Source: Verrucomicrobia bacterium LP2A (lineage in GTDB: Bacteria > Verrucomicrobiota > Verrucomicrobiia > Methylacidiphilales > Methylacidiphilaceae). From it: a stretch of 64,000 nucleotides of DNA. Shown in pieces: positions 52,968-63,039 of the stretch. Below the pieces are notes generated by a model. The model was not told where the DNA came from. It did not search any database and saw only the letters and a list, made by a program, of their open reading frames with translations. Position 1 is the first letter of the stretch. Each line of letters starts with the position of its first letter. Where the stretch lies: the NCBI GenBank assembly GCA_000526255.1, contig JAFS01000002.1:1-64000 (forward strand). Reading direction: 5' to 3'. The position numbers and the translations under genes were made by a program.

Positions 52968-54452
52968 ATGAACATCTGGGGAATCGGGCTTGCGGGCGTG
53001 GGGATCGGGGTTGCCCTGAGCTGGCTCTTCGTCCGAGGAAGCCTGGGGGCGTTGCGGGAGAAGCTGGGCGAATCGGAGCGCAATCGAGCTCGGTTGGAGA
53101 CGGAGCTTGCCGAGAGCCGGAGGGCGGAAGAGGAGGCGGCCAGCGCCCTGCGCGCCGAGTCCGAGCGGCGGGCTGCGGCCGAGGAGAGGGCGAACCGGCT
53201 GCCCGGGATCGAAAGGGAGCTTGCGGAGGGCCGGAGGGAGCTTGGGGAGGCGCGGGCGCGCCTGGCCGAGCTTTCCAGCAGGATCGCCGAGTCGGAACGG
53301 GCGGCCCAGGAAAAGCTCCAGCTCCTGGAGGAGGCCCGGGCCAAGCTCGGGGAGGCGTTCCGCGGGCTCTCCGCGGAGGCGCTCCGGCAGAACAACGAGG
53401 CCTTCCTGACGCTCGCCCGGGAGAAGCTCGCCCAGTTCCAGGAAGGGGCGAAGTCCGATCTCGAGGCGCGGAGGAAGGCCGTGGAGGCGCTGACCGAGCC
53501 GATCCGGGAGTCGCTCGTCAAGGTCGACGGCAAGCTCGGCGAGATGGAGAGGAGCCGGATCGGCGCCTACAGCGCCCTCCAGGAGCAGCTCAAGGCGCTC
53601 GTGGAGACCCACCTGCCCCTGCTCCGGAACGAGACAGCCAACCTGGTCAAGGCGCTCCGGCAGCCCGCCGCCCGCGGGCGGTGGGGGGAGATCCAGCTCC
53701 GGCGGGTGGTCGAGATGGCGGGGATGGTCGAGCATTGCGACTTCTTCGAGCAGATGGGCCACGAAGGAGAAGAGGGGCGGATCCGTCCCGATCTGATCGT
53801 CCGGCTCCCGGGAGGAAAGCAGATCGTGATCGATGCGAAGGCGCCGGTGGCCGCCTACCTGGAAGCGGCCGAGGCTCCCGACGAGCCGACTCAGATCGCT
53901 CGGCTGGCCGACCATGCCCGGCAGGTCCGCGAGCATATTGCGAACCTGAGCAGGAAGGCCTACTGGGAGCAGTTCGCGCCGACACCAGAGTTCGTGGTGC
54001 TCTTTCTGCCGGGGGAGATGTTCTTCTCGGCAGCGCTCCAGCAGGATCCGGGGCTGCTCGACTACGGGGTCGGGAAGCGGGTGATCCCGGCGACCCCGAC
54101 CACGCTGATCGCCCTGTTGCGGGCGGTTGCCTACGGCTGGCAGCAGGAGGCGCTCGCCGAGAACGCCCGGGAGATCAGCGAGCTGGGGCGGACCCTCTAC
54201 AAGCGGATCGCCACCCTGGCCGGCCATTGGGAGGGCGTGGGCAAGGGGATTGAGCAGGCGATCAAGTCCTACAACAAGGCGACGGCGACGCTCGAGTCGC
54301 GGGTGCTCGTCACCGCCCGGCGCTTCACGGTCCTCCAGGCGGCACCGGAGGGGGAAGTGATCGAGACGCCCGAGCCGATCGACCATTCGGCCCGGCTCCT
54401 CCAGGAGCCCGAGCTCTTGGAAGAGGACCGGGAGGGCAAAGGCACGGGATAG
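52968..54452 (+). CDS. rmuC: RmuC-family DNA recombination protein
   Basis: 494 residues from the ATG at 52968. N-terminal membrane helix (WGIGLAGVGIGVALSWLF), a 150-residue coiled coil rich in Glu, Arg and Ala, then the RmuC nuclease-like domain: RGRWGEIQLRRVVEMAGMV, RPDLIVRLPGGKQIVIDAKA and FVVLFLPGEMFFSAALQQDP. RmuC limits inversion at short repeats. C-terminal 30 residues are acidic. Standalone. Confidence 0.92.
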   Translation: MNIWGIGLAGVGIGVALSWLFVRGSLGALREKLGESERNRARLETELAESRRAEEEAASALRAESERRAAAEERANRLPGIERELAEGRRELGEARARLAELSSRIAESERAAQEKLQLLEEARAKLGEAFRGLSAEALRQNNEAFLTLAREKLAQFQEGAKSDLEARRKAVEALTEPIRESLVKVDGKLGEMERSRIGAYSALQEQLKALVETHLPLLRNETANLVKALRQPAARGRWGEIQLRRVVEMAGMVEHCDFFEQMGHEGEEGRIRPDLIVRLPGGKQIVIDAKAPVAAYLEAAEAPDEPTQIARLADHARQVREHIANLSRKAYWEQFAPTPEFVVLFLPGEMFFSAALQQDPGLLDYGVGKRVIPATPTTLIALLRAVAYGWQQEALAENAREISELGRTLYKRIATLAGHWEGVGKGIEQAIKSYNKATATLESRVLVTARRFTVLQAAPEGEVIETPEPIDHSARLLQEPELLEEDREGKGTG

Positions 54453-54516
54453 CTCTCATGGTCGGAGGAGCACGACGGCCGCTCCCCCGCCAGACGATCG
54501 GGCACGCGGGCCCGCG

Positions 54517-54921
54517 TCACTTCACCAAATACATCTCGGCCAGCAGATCGATGTAGGCGTTGGCCGCCTCCGCGAGCTTGTGGCTGTAGGCCATTTCGCG
54601 GCTCTCCCCCTGGCCTTGGCTATGGAGCTCGGCCATCGCCTTGCTCTCCATGACCTTCTTGACCAGGGCCTTTGCTTCGCGAATCGCCCCTTTCCCATGC
54701 TCGACCGCCAGCTCGTCCGTTCCGGGAGCCATCTTTCTTTCGCCTAGCATCACGAGGTTGGAGCCTTCGGCCGCCATCTCGACCGCATGGTTGATCACGG
54801 CGTGCATGTGATGGAGCTGGAGCGTGCTGTCGGCATGCTCTTCCTGGGAATAGAGCGAGCTTGCGCCCGATCCGATTCCGAGGAGAAGGATCGAAGCCAA
54901 GAGAAGGGCTAGCGTTTTCAT
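54517..54921 (-). CDS. Secreted small helical protein of unknown function
   Basis: 134 residues. Signal peptide MKTLALLLASILLLGIGSG with a likely cleavage near Ser/Ala 20. Mature part is helical with several His and Met (STLQLHHMHAVINHAVEMA, VMLGERKM, MAELH), suggesting a four-helix bundle and possibly metal binding. No match to a named family. Convergent with rmuC. Confidence 0.6.
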   Translation of the reverse strand: MKTLALLLASILLLGIGSGASSLYSQEEHADSTLQLHHMHAVINHAVEMAAEGSNLVMLGERKMAPGTDELAVEHGKGAIREAKALVKKVMESKAMAELHSQGQGESREMAYSHKLAEAANAYIDLLAEMYLVK

Positions 54922-54996
54922 CGTTTTTTCTCCGTTCTTCTGGGTTAGATGTTTTTTGCTTGGTCAGGAATCACTTCCTGTTGGCAGGACCGTACA

Positions 54997-55785
54997 ATGA
55001 CCGTCAACGAAGCCGCAAACGCAATCTCGACCCGCTTCCCGCGGCTGCCCCCCGCCACTTCGCCGCAGCCGCTACAGTCCCTGGGGAGGGTCGCCAGCAA
55101 AGGATGCTGGCTGATCCTCGCCCTCTTCCTTCCGGTTACACCCCTGAGAGCTCAAGGGGCATCGCAAGCCGCGGAAGGGGAAAGACGCCCCGCGGGGATG
55201 GCGCCCGACGCCTCGCTTCGGCCTGACGACCTGATCGACTTCGAGAAGCAGCCGGCGGCGGTGCAGGAGCTGATCCGCCAGGCACTCCTCTTGACCGAAA
55301 AGGATCTCACCTACCGGTACGGCTCGGCCGATCCCGAGAGCGGAGGGATCGACTGCTCGGGCTTCGTCTACTACGTGCTCCGCCGGTGCGGGATCCCGGA
55401 CGTGCCCCGGAGCGCGAGCGGCCAGTATGCCTGGGTCCGGAAGGCGGGGAACTTCCGGGCGGTCTTGAGCCGGAACCCCGAGAGCTTCGAGCTGGACGAG
55501 CTGCGTCCGGGGGACCTGCTTTTCTGGGAAGGCACCTATGCGACCCAGAACGATCCGCCGATCACCCACTCGATGATTTACCTGGGACGGGAACGGGCCG
55601 GAGGCGAGCGGGTGATGGTGGGATCGAGCGACGGGCGGACCTACCATGGTCAGCAGCGGTGGGGGGCCAGCGTCTTCGACTTCTGGCCCACGTTTCCGGG
55701 GCAGAAGACGACTCCGGGGAGCAGCCGCTTCGTCGGCTATGGGAAGATTCCGGGGCTGGGAGCCGGGGAGGGATCCGCACCCTAG
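54997..55785 (+). CDS. NlpC/P60 cell-wall hydrolase
   Basis: 262 residues from the ATG at 54997 (54949 also in frame). Signal-like segment GCWLILALFLPVTPLRAQ near residue 45, then the catalytic domain: YRYGSADPESGGIDCSGFVY with the nucleophile Cys, LRPGDLLFWEG, and THSMIYLG with the His. A third polar residue should be the His of GRTYHGQ. Predicted to cut peptide cross-links of peptidoglycan. The stop overlaps the convergent maturation protease stop. Confidence 0.85.
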   Translation: MTVNEAANAISTRFPRLPPATSPQPLQSLGRVASKGCWLILALFLPVTPLRAQGASQAAEGERRPAGMAPDASLRPDDLIDFEKQPAAVQELIRQALLLTEKDLTYRYGSADPESGGIDCSGFVYYVLRRCGIPDVPRSASGQYAWVRKAGNFRAVLSRNPESFELDELRPGDLLFWEGTYATQNDPPITHSMIYLGRERAGGERVMVGSSDGRTYHGQQRWGASVFDFWPTFPGQKTTPGSSRFVGYGKIPGLGAGEGSAP

Positions 55786-56267
55786 CCCGCCCGTCGGCAC
55801 TCCTCTGCGATCCGCTCCACCGCCTCGTCCACCGCGGCGGCGACGGAAGGCGAAAGCGGCGCCCCGGGAGCAAAGGATGACCCTTCGGCCGCGTAGACGA
55901 TGATCTGCCCAGGGAGCCGGCCCAAGGTGCGGCCAAGCTCGATCGCCTCGGCGAGCCCGAGCCCGTGGGTCGAGGCGGAGGCGGCCGGAGGCAGGAGCGC
56001 CCAATCCCCAAGCGGGTCGATCCGGTGGAGCCGACCGGGCTTTCCCCGCGGGAGGGCGGCATCGAGGACGAGCACGAGCCCCCTCCCCTCCCAATGATCG
56101 AGGAGGTCGAGCGGCCGGCAGAAGGCAAGGAGATCGACTTCCGGGAGGGCGAGGCGGGCCAGGCGTGCGATCACCGCGGGCCCAAAGCCGTCGTCGCCCC
56201 GGTCGGGGTTGCCCAGCCCGGCGACGAGGAGGGGTCGCGGACGGGAGGGTTCCGAAGAGATCGTCAT
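55782..56267 (-). CDS. [NiFe]-hydrogenase maturation protease
   Basis: 161 residues from the ATG at 56267, overlapping the hyhL stop (ATGA). [20 protein letters not shown] is the HycI/HyaD signature with the metal-contacting Asp/Glu. [15 protein letters not shown] and [14 protein letters not shown] follow, with the conserved Asp and His. It trims the C-terminal peptide of the large subunit after nickel insertion. Length is normal. Confidence 0.88.
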   Translation of the reverse strand: MTISSEPSRPRPLLVAGLGNPDRGDDGFGPAVIARLARLALPEVDLLAFCRPLDLLDHWEGRGLVLVLDAALPRGKPGRLHRIDPLGDWALLPPAASASTHGLGLAEAIELGRTLGRLPGQIIVYAAEGSSFAPGAPLSPSVAAAVDEAVERIAEECRRAG

Positions 56268-57553
56268 CGGCCATGAATCCGCAGCCGGAGGAAGTGGGTC
56301 GAGCAGGAGATGCAGGGGTCGTAGTTGCGGATCGCCTGCTCGCAGCGGGCGCGGAGGCTCTCCTCGGGCAGCGCAAGGAGGCTCTCGGCCAGAAGACGGA
56401 GATCCTCCTCGATCGAGGCCTGGTTCTGGGAGGTGGGAGGAACGATCCGGGCCTGCTCGATGGTTCCCTCGGCGTCGAAGCGGTAGCGGTGGTAGAGCAG
56501 CCCGCGTGGAGCCTCGGTTGCGGCGTGGCCCTCGCCCGCTACTCGGGGGAGGGGGAGCGCGGGGGCCTCGGGCGGCTCGTAGAGGGAGAGGAGCCGGAGC
56601 GCCTCCTCGCAGGCGAAGAGCACCTCGACCGACCGGACGAGGATGCTCTGGAAGGGGTTGTGGCAGGCGGCCCCGAGGCCCGCTTCCCGGGCGTGCGCCT
56701 GGATGGACGGGGGGAGACGGTCGAAGTTGAGGTTGTAGCGGGCTAAGGGGCCGACCAGGTAGCTGCCCCGCTCCCGCAGCGAGCAGTAGAGGGCGGTCGA
56801 GTGGGGGAGATGGCGCTCCTCGAATGCCGTGTCGAACTCCTCCGGAGCGAGGGAAAGCCCCCGGCTCGAAGCGATCTGTCCCTCGTTCATCGGATATTCG
56901 GAGGGGTGGCGCAGGGCGATGAACTCGTAGTCGCGCTGATATTCGGGCATGGGGAAGGTGGCGACCCAGCGGAGGAGCGCCACCGCCTCCTCGCGCGCCC
57001 TTTCGAGCCTTGCCCGGAGGGCCGAGAGCTCCGCCGGGCTCGGCAGCCGGTAGAAGCCCCCGACCCGGACGTTGATCGGGTGGATCTCCCGCCCTCCCAG
57101 GAGGCGGACAATCTCGTTGCCCGCGCGCTTGAGCGCCAAGCCCCGCTCGACCTCCGCGCGGTGATCGCGGGAAATGGCGATCGCGTCGGGATAGCCCAGG
57201 AAATCGGGAGCATGGAGCAGGACGATGTGGAGGACATGGCTTTCGATCCACTCCCCGCAGTAGAGCAGCCGCCGGAGCAGCCGGAGGGGGCCGTCCACGA
57301 CGACTCCCAGCCCATGCTCGAGCGCATGGACGGCACTCATCTGGTAGGCGACCGGGCAGATGCCGCAGATGCGCGCCACGATGTCGGGGACCTCGGCGGC
57401 CGCCCGGCCCCGAAGGAAGGCCTCGAAGAAGCGCGGGGGCTCGAAGATCCGGAGCCGGGCGGTCTCCACCTTCCCGTCGTGGAGGAAGAGCTCGAGGCTC
57501 CCCTCGCCTTCGACGCGGGCGAGCGCTTCGAGCGAGAGCTTCTTAGTCGGCAT
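56264..57553 (-). CDS. hyhL: [NiFe]-hydrogenase large subunit, group 3b type
   Basis: 429 residues from the ATG at 57553. Nickel ligands in the [11 protein letters not shown] motif (residues 62-72) and the C-terminal [10 protein letters not shown], followed by the 8-residue peptide LRLRIHGR that the downstream protease should remove. [11 protein letters not shown] near the start is the usual first motif. Lacks extensions of membrane-bound enzymes; cytoplasmic bidirectional NAD(P)-linked activity is expected from the subunit set. Starts 11 bases inside the 3' end of hyhS. Confidence 0.92.
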   Translation of the reverse strand: MPTKKLSLEALARVEGEGSLELFLHDGKVETARLRIFEPPRFFEAFLRGRAAAEVPDIVARICGICPVAYQMSAVHALEHGLGVVVDGPLRLLRRLLYCGEWIESHVLHIVLLHAPDFLGYPDAIAISRDHRAEVERGLALKRAGNEIVRLLGGREIHPINVRVGGFYRLPSPAELSALRARLERAREEAVALLRWVATFPMPEYQRDYEFIALRHPSEYPMNEGQIASSRGLSLAPEEFDTAFEERHLPHSTALYCSLRERGSYLVGPLARYNLNFDRLPPSIQAHAREAGLGAACHNPFQSILVRSVEVLFACEEALRLLSLYEPPEAPALPLPRVAGEGHAATEAPRGLLYHRYRFDAEGTIEQARIVPPTSQNQASIEEDLRLLAESLLALPEESLRARCEQAIRNYDPCISCSTHFLRLRIHGR

Positions 57554-58322
57554 GGGCCTCGCTTTCCCTCCGGAAGGGTGCTGCCGCCGCGTTGAAGGTG
57601 CGGAAGACGCGGTGGAGATCGCGTTCGGAGGCGCCGAGAGCGCGCCATCGGAGGGAGAGGCTCGGGGGGTTCGGGCTCTCCATCGGCCCGTAGCAGCCGT
57701 AGCAGCCGCGCGCGTAGCCGGGGCAGATCGCCCCGCAGCCCGCATGGGTGACGGGACCCAGGCAGGGAGTTCCGCGGGCGACCAGGACGCAGGGATGGCC
57801 CGCCCGCTTGCATTCGAGGCAGACGCTATAGTGGGGGATCGCCGGGCTGCGGCCGGAGAGAAAGGCCGAGATCACCTCCAGGAGCTGGAAGCGGTGGATC
57901 GGGCAGCCCTGGAGCTCAAAATCGACCGGGACGTGGGCGGCGATCGGGGTCGAGCGGTCGAGGGTCCGGATATATCCGGGCGAGGCGTAGACCGCCGAAA
58001 GGAAGTCCCCAATGCGCGCGAAGTTGCGCAGGGCCTGGATCCCGCCCGCGGTCGCGCAGGCGCCGATCGTGACCAGCTTCTTCGAGGCACGGCGAACCTC
58101 CTGGATCCGTTCGGCATCCTCGGGCGTGGTGATCGAGCCTTCGACGAGCGAGAGGTCGTAGGGTCCCGGGAGCGTCTTCCGGGAGGCTTCGAGGAAATAG
58201 CCGATCTCGACCTTCTCCGCGAGCGCGAGCAGCTCCTCCTCGCAGTCGAGGAGGGAGAGCTGGCAGCCATCGCAGGAGGCGAACTTCCATACGGCGAGGC
58301 GGGGGCGGGGTGGGTTCGACAT
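57543..58322 (-). CDS. hyhS: [NiFe]-hydrogenase small subunit, group 3b type
   Basis: 259 residues from the ATG at 58322. [13 protein letters not shown] (proximal cluster), [27 protein letters not shown], and the Cys-rich C-terminal third ([39 protein letters not shown]) coordinate three iron-sulfur clusters. No twin-arginine signal, so the enzyme is cytoplasmic. It begins 3 bases after the hyhG stop. Confidence 0.92.
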   Translation of the reverse strand: MSNPPRPRLAVWKFASCDGCQLSLLDCEEELLALAEKVEIGYFLEASRKTLPGPYDLSLVEGSITTPEDAERIQEVRRASKKLVTIGACATAGGIQALRNFARIGDFLSAVYASPGYIRTLDRSTPIAAHVPVDFELQGCPIHRFQLLEVISAFLSGRSPAIPHYSVCLECKRAGHPCVLVARGTPCLGPVTHAGCGAICPGYARGCYGCYGPMESPNPPSLSLRWRALGASERDLHRVFRTFNAAAAPFRRESEAHAD

Positions 58323-58324
58323 GG

Positions 58325-59152
58325 TTAGATCTCCCGGAGGGAAAGCAAGCGGGCAATCCGGCTGTAGGGAAAGACCGGACCGTCGCGGCAGACGAAGGTG
58401 GGGCCCATCTGGCAGCGGCCGCAGACCGCAAAGGCGCACTTCATGTTCCGCTCGAGCGACAGGAAGATCCGCTCGGCCGCAACCCCGGCACCGAGCAGCG
58501 CCAGGGCGGTAAAGCGCATCATCACCTCGGGCCCGCAGACGAAGGCGGTGGCCCGCTCCGGGGCAAAGCGGGCGTAGGGGATCCGCGAGGGGACCACGCC
58601 GACCGAGCCCCGCCACGCGGGAGAGGCATGATCGACGGTCACCTCGACCTGGAGGTCGGGTTGCGAGCGCCAGCGGCCGATCTCGGGGCCAAAGGGGAGC
58701 CCTTCGGGGCTGCGTGCCCCGCAGAGGAGAGCGATCCTCCCGTAGCGCTCCCGCTCGGCCAGGGCGGGAAGGAGGGCGGAGCGGATGGGCGCCAGGCCGA
58801 GGCCGCCGGCAATGAGCAGGAGATCGCTTCCCGCCGCCTGGGCGAGCGGCCAAGGGGATCCGTAGGGGCCGCGAGCCCCGAGGACGTCGCCGGCCTCGAG
58901 CTGGCAGAGGGCCTGGCTGACCGGGCCGACCGCTCGGATCGTGTGGAGGAGCGGGCCTTCGCCCGAGAGGCCGCTCACGCTGACGGGGATCTCCCCGATC
59001 CCGAATGCGTAGAGCATGAAGAACTGGCCCGGGAGGAAAGCCGGGGGAGTCCCTTGGGTCGGGCTCAGCGCCAGGGTGATGGTGTCGGCGGTCTCCCGAG
59101 AGACCCGCTCGACGCGGAAGAGGCTCGGGACGAAGGGGTCGGCGGCGCGCAT
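58325..59152 (-). CDS. hyhG: Hydrogenase FAD/NAD(P)-binding subunit
   Basis: 275 residues. FAD-binding region [23 protein letters not shown](P)-binding [20 protein letters not shown], and a C-terminal [2Fe-2S] site with Cys in [19 protein letters not shown]. It passes electrons between the small subunit clusters and NAD(P). Separated by 3 bases from the cNMP-binding gene. Confidence 0.9.
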   Translation of the reverse strand: MRAADPFVPSLFRVERVSRETADTITLALSPTQGTPPAFLPGQFFMLYAFGIGEIPVSVSGLSGEGPLLHTIRAVGPVSQALCQLEAGDVLGARGPYGSPWPLAQAAGSDLLLIAGGLGLAPIRSALLPALAERERYGRIALLCGARSPEGLPFGPEIGRWRSQPDLQVEVTVDHASPAWRGSVGVVPSRIPYARFAPERATAFVCGPEVMMRFTALALLGAGVAAERIFLSLERNMKCAFAVCGRCQMGPTFVCRDGPVFPYSRIARLLSLREI

Positions 59153-59155
59153 GGC

Positions 59156-59620
59156 TCAGGCGGGCGATTCGCCATAGACATCGAGGAGCTGGAGCCGGAC
59201 CGCCTCCAGCCGCTGGACGAAAAGCGGCAGGAAGCGCTTGAGCAGCTCGTAGCCGAGCTGGGGATCGGATTCGGATTTGCCCCGGAGGCAGCGGGCATCA
59301 ATCGCAATTCCCTCGATGGGTTCGACCGCGCGCACATCGCAGCTCCACCGGTAGGGCGCGATGACCCAGGAGGTGCCGACCACCTCCCCCTCGCGCAGAG
59401 TTTCGAGCACGATCGGCATCCGGCCCGGTCGGTGGAGCTCGAGCGCGACGGTGCCAGACTCGAGGAGGAAGAAGCCGGAAGCGGGCTCCCCCTCCCGTGC
59501 GAGGAACTGGCCGGCCGGAAAGGAAACCCCGTGCGCGCATTCGGCGAGCGTCTCGACGATGGCGGGATCGATCCCGGCGAAGAAGGGGTGCTTGGCGAGC
59601 GCCGACTTGGGATCAGGCAT
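59156..59620 (-). CDS. Cyclic-nucleotide-binding domain protein in the hydrogenase operon
   Basis: 154 residues from the ATG at 59620, overlapping the hyhB 3' end. A complete cNMP-binding domain: [57 protein letters not shown]. There is no HTH, so it is not a Crp-type regulator. Position inside the hyhBGSL operon suggests a regulatory or assembly subunit. Ligand binding unproven. Confidence 0.8.
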   Translation of the reverse strand: MPDPKSALAKHPFFAGIDPAIVETLAECAHGVSFPAGQFLAREGEPASGFFLLESGTVALELHRPGRMPIVLETLREGEVVGTSWVIAPYRWSCDVRAVEPIEGIAIDARCLRGKSESDPQLGYELLKRFLPLFVQRLEAVRLQLLDVYGESPA

Positions 59621-60758
59621 GGGTAGGCTCCGGAAGGGAGGCGCGGATCGCCCGGGCCTCCTCGGTGAGGTCGATTCCGACTGGGCACCAGGTGATGCAG
59701 CGGCCACAGCCGACGCAGCCCGAGCTGCCGAACTGGTCGAACCAGGTCGAGAGCTTGTGGGTCATCCACTGGCGGTAGCGGGAACGGATCTCTTTGCGGA
59801 CGCTGCCCCCATGGAGGTAGGAGAAATCGAGGGTGAAGCAGGAGTCCCAGAGCCGCGTCCGCTCGGCACCCTCGCCCGTGAGGGTGGTATGGTCCTCGAC
59901 CGTCGAGCAGAAGCAGGTGGGGCAGACCATGGTGCAGTTGGCGCAGGCGAGGCAGCGGGCCGCTACCTCCTGCCACCGGGGATGTTCGGGATGATCCTGG
60001 AGAAGCTCCCGGATCCCCCGGGTGTCGAGCGAACGGCCCATCCGGGAGGCGGTAGAGGCGAGGAGCGCATCGGCCTCCCGCCGGTCGGCCGCGCCCGCCG
60101 GGCGGTGGGGAATGGCCCCCAGGATCTCCTCGCCCGCAGGGCTGCCGACCTCGACCAGGAACCGGTGGGAGCCGGGCGAAAGGAGCTCGGTGAGTGCCAG
60201 GTCAAAGCCCGAAGCGGCCTTCGGGCCCGCCTCCATCGAGACGCAAAAGCAGGTGCCGGATGGCTCGCCGCACTGGAGGGCGACGATAAAAAGGCCCCGC
60301 CTCCGCTCGGCATAGGAGCGGTCGGGATGGCTTCCCCCGAGAAAGACCCGGTCCTGGATCGCCAGCGCCCGAAGCTCGCAGGCCCGGACCCCGAGGAAGG
60401 CCCAGCGATCCAAGGGCGGCGCCTCCTCGAGGATGGCAAAGCCCGCACCGGTCCGCTGGGCCCGCCAGAGCCGCTGCTGCGGGGGAAAGAGGAAGCGCTT
60501 CCAGGAATGGGGCCCGACCGCGTAGCCGAAGAGCGCCCGGTCCTTCCGCCGCTCGAGCCGGTAGTGGCCCCCGTCCTGCCGGTCGGTCCAGCCCTCGGGA
60601 AGATCGGCGACCTCGCGCACGGCCTCGTAGACGATCGCCTCGTCCCGGACCCGGGGGCCGATCACGGAAAAGCCGCGGGCGCTCAGCGCATCGAGAAGCG
60701 CCTGGAGCCCTTCCCGATCGATGATCGCTTCGCCGGCAGTCGGGGCTTGGCCTGGCAC
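59613..60758 (-). CDS. hyhB: Hydrogenase beta (iron-sulfur) subunit
   Basis: 381 residues. The C-terminal half carries two 4Fe-4S motifs: [16 protein letters not shown] and [14 protein letters not shown]. The N-terminal portion (residues 60-230) with [14 protein letters not shown] and [16 protein letters not shown] matches the HyhB/sulfhydrogenase beta family. First gene of the operon; divergent from the imuA-like gene across 164 bases. Confidence 0.9.
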   Translation of the reverse strand: MPGQAPTAGEAIIDREGLQALLDALSARGFSVIGPRVRDEAIVYEAVREVADLPEGWTDRQDGGHYRLERRKDRALFGYAVGPHSWKRFLFPPQQRLWRAQRTGAGFAILEEAPPLDRWAFLGVRACELRALAIQDRVFLGGSHPDRSYAERRRGLFIVALQCGEPSGTCFCVSMEAGPKAASGFDLALTELLSPGSHRFLVEVGSPAGEEILGAIPHRPAGAADRREADALLASTASRMGRSLDTRGIRELLQDHPEHPRWQEVAARCLACANCTMVCPTCFCSTVEDHTTLTGEGAERTRLWDSCFTLDFSYLHGGSVRKEIRSRYRQWMTHKLSTWFDQFGSSGCVGCGRCITWCPVGIDLTEEARAIRASLPEPTHA

Positions 60759-60897
60759 GGTGCGATTCTCCGCTTTCCGTGATAGCTCATGGGGGGAGCC
60801 GGAACAAGCCGAAGCGTCCCGGAGCGAGCTGCTGGCGGCGGTCGATGCCAGAGCGATTGCCAGGAGCCGCAGTGGAGAACCGATCTGCTTGCTTCCA

Positions 60898-60916
60898 TAT
60901 AATACATCTATATAAT
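60898..60916 (+). promoter_or_regulatory. Two TATAAT boxes upstream of the imuA-like gene
   Basis: Perfect TATAAT at 60898-60903 and at 60911-60916. Either would start transcription within 15 bases of the GTG at 60923, so a very short leader is expected. No convincing -35 and no LexA-type box were recognised. Confidence 0.5.
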
Positions 60917-60922
60917 GCCTTT

Positions 60923-61618
60923 GTGCTTCCTCCCCCGCTCGTCGAGATCAGGGCCCGGCTCGGCCTCCTCGGGCTCCCGCGGGCACCCCTCCGGAAGCGG
61001 ATCGTGCGTTGGGAAGAGAGTCCCGATCCGTGGCTCCGGCGGGGGTTCCTCTCCCATGCCCTCACCGAAATCGTGGCCCCCGGGCCGGGAGGGGGGCTCT
61101 TGCTTTCGGCCGCTCTCCGCTTTTGCGACCAAAATGGGTTGGGCCTGCCGATGGCGCTGATCGACGGGACCGATTCGTTCGATCCCAAGAGCGCCCTGGC
61201 CGGCCCGATGCCCTTCCTGCTCTGGGTCCGCTGCCGCCTCCCCCGGGAGATCCTCTCCGCAGCCGACTTCCTGCTCCGGGACGGGAGCTTTCCCTTGGCC
61301 TGGATCGATCTTGCCCGGCTCCCCTCCCGGGAGCTCCGCCGGATTTCCCCGACGACCTGGCACCGGTTCGGACGCCTGGCGGAAAAGAAGGGGTCGGCGG
61401 CCCTTCTGCTCACTCCGTTTCCCCTGATTCCCGCGGCTCGGGAGCGCTACCGGATCGAGGCTTCCCTCTCCCTGGCTTGCTTGGAAGAGCCGAGGGAAGC
61501 CCTCCGGCAACGGCTGCAGCTCGTTCCCTTGCGGCTTACCCATTCCCAGGAGCCCGGATCGTCCGCCCCCCTGACCTGGAGCGCGACAAGCCTCGCCGTT
61601 CAGGGCGGGGAAGGATAG
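60923..61618 (+). CDS. imuA: ImuA-like protein (RecA-related mutagenesis accessory)
   Basis: 231 residues from a GTG at 60923, chosen because both -10 boxes lie just upstream; an in-frame ATG at 60779 would give 279. MALIDGTDSFDPKSALAG, LLWVRCRLPREILSAADFLL, FPLAWIDLARLPSRELRRI and KKGSAALLLTPFPL correspond in order to ImuA/SulA-like proteins (truncated RecA fold without a visible Walker A). Assignment leans on the ImuB-like gene downstream; the insertion between them probably uncouples the pair. Confidence 0.6.
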   Translation: MLPPPLVEIRARLGLLGLPRAPLRKRIVRWEESPDPWLRRGFLSHALTEIVAPGPGGGLLLSAALRFCDQNGLGLPMALIDGTDSFDPKSALAGPMPFLLWVRCRLPREILSAADFLLRDGSFPLAWIDLARLPSRELRRISPTTWHRFGRLAEKKGSAALLLTPFPLIPAARERYRIEASLSLACLEEPREALRQRLQLVPLRLTHSQEPGSSAPLTWSATSLAVQGGEG

Positions 61619-61689
61619 CGGGGGAGGCGTTAGCTTTGGCTGAGTGTCCGTTGCTGGATGGACTCGTCACTGGACATTTCACGGAGACC

Positions 61690-63011
61690 AGGGAACGTTT
61701 GCATCCATCATGATACGCCCGTATGATTGAGCGCATGCGGCGGCTGCAAGCCTTCAGGTTTCAACTGCGGCCAGACGGCCAGCAAGAGCGGCAAATGCGC
61801 CGCTTCACTGGCTCGTGTCGGGTTGTGTTCAACGAGGCGTTGAACTTGCAGATGGCGCGTTACGATGCCGGAGAGAAGAGGCTCGGTTACGCCGGGCTGT
61901 GCAAGGAGCTTACGAAATGGCGTAACGGCGATCCCATGCCTTCCGGGCGTGTCGCGCCTTGGCTGGCCGATGCGCCCGTTCATCCCTTGCAACAGGCGCT
62001 CAAGGACTTGGAGCGGGCCTACAGTAACTTTTTTGCCAAGCGGGCCGACTTCCCGCGCTTCAAGAGGAAGGGCCAGTCGGATGGCTTCCGTTACCCCGAC
62101 CCGAAGCAGATCAAGCTCGACCAGGCGAATGGCCGCCTCTTCCTGCCCAAGCTCGGCTGGCTGCGCTATCGCCTCAGCCGGGACGTGTTGGGAGAAGTGA
62201 GGAGCGTCACCGTCAGCCAGTCCTGCGGCAAGTGGCACGCGAGCATCCTGGCCGAGCGCGAAGTCGAGCAACCCATCCCGAAGGGCGGCGCGGTCGGCAT
62301 CGACATGGGCGTGGCGCGGTTCGCCACGCTTTCGGATGGCACGTTCTATGCGCCGCTCAACAGCTTCAAGCGGCATGAAACCGCCCTGCGCAAGGCGCAG
62401 CAGGCCATGAGCCGCAAGGTCAAGTTCAGCAACAACTGGAAGAAGGCCAAGGCCCGAAACCAGAAGATTCATTCCCGCATCGGCAATGCCCGCCGCGACT
62501 CCCTGCACAAAGTCACGACCACGATCAGCAAAAACCACGCGATGGCGTGCATTGAGGACTTGCAGGTGCGGAACATGTCCAAGTCGGCTTCGGGCACGGC
62601 GGATGCACCGGGAAGAAACGTTCGGGCCAAGTCTGGACTGAACAAGTCCATCCTCGACCAAGGCTGGTTCGAGTTCCGGCGGCAGCTGGAGTACAAGATG
62701 GAGTGGAGAGGCGGCCGCCTTCTGGTCGTGCCGCCGCGGAACACGAGCCGGGCTTGTCCGTGTTGCGGCCACGTGTCGGCGGACAACCGTTGGACGCAAG
62801 CCCGGTTCGAGTGCGTGGAGTGCGGTTTTGAGGAAAACGCCGATTTGGTCGGCGCGATCAATGTTTTAGGGGCGGGGCACGCCCGGATCGCCTGTGAAGT
62901 GAGCGGCATCGAGCCGCCAGCAGCAGGAACCCACCGAAGCGGCTCATTCCGGTTCAAGCCCGGATTGAGCGCCGTAGGAATCTCCGAACTTTAGGCCGGA
63001 GAGGATGTCAA
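61690..63011 (+). mobile_element. IS200/IS605-type element with tnpB only
   Basis: Left boundary uncertain: a bulged hairpin around ATACGCCCGTAT (61712-61723) just before tnpB is a candidate left end. Right end: TCTCCG (62981-62986) / CGGAGA (62997-63002) hairpin followed by GGATGTCAA, the usual form of right ends in this group. No TnpA. The element lies between the imuA-like and imuB-like genes, which are normally adjacent. No target duplication is expected for this family. Confidence 0.65.
61723..62994 (+). CDS. tnpB: TnpB, RNA-guided nuclease of IS200/IS605 elements
   Basis: 423 residues (alternative ATG at 61735). Full-length RuvC core: GIDMGVARFATLSDG (first Asp), ACIEDLQVRNMSKSA (Glu) and ENADLVGAINVLGAG (last Asp). 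Zinc ribbon CPCCGHVSADNRWTQARF with CVECGF. N-terminal basic region LQAFRFQLRPDGQQERQ. All key residues are present, so it may be active; the guide RNA in this family overlaps the 3' end of the gene and the right end. Confidence 0.92.
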   Translation: MIERMRRLQAFRFQLRPDGQQERQMRRFTGSCRVVFNEALNLQMARYDAGEKRLGYAGLCKELTKWRNGDPMPSGRVAPWLADAPVHPLQQALKDLERAYSNFFAKRADFPRFKRKGQSDGFRYPDPKQIKLDQANGRLFLPKLGWLRYRLSRDVLGEVRSVTVSQSCGKWHASILAEREVEQPIPKGGAVGIDMGVARFATLSDGTFYAPLNSFKRHETALRKAQQAMSRKVKFSNNWKKAKARNQKIHSRIGNARRDSLHKVTTTISKNHAMACIEDLQVRNMSKSASGTADAPGRNVRAKSGLNKSILDQGWFEFRRQLEYKMEWRGGRLLVVPPRNTSRACPCCGHVSADNRWTQARFECVECGFEENADLVGAINVLGAGHARIACEVSGIEPPAAGTHRSGSFRFKPGLSAVGISEL

Positions 63012-63039
63012 GGCAGCCGCCGAATAGGAAGGCAATGTC

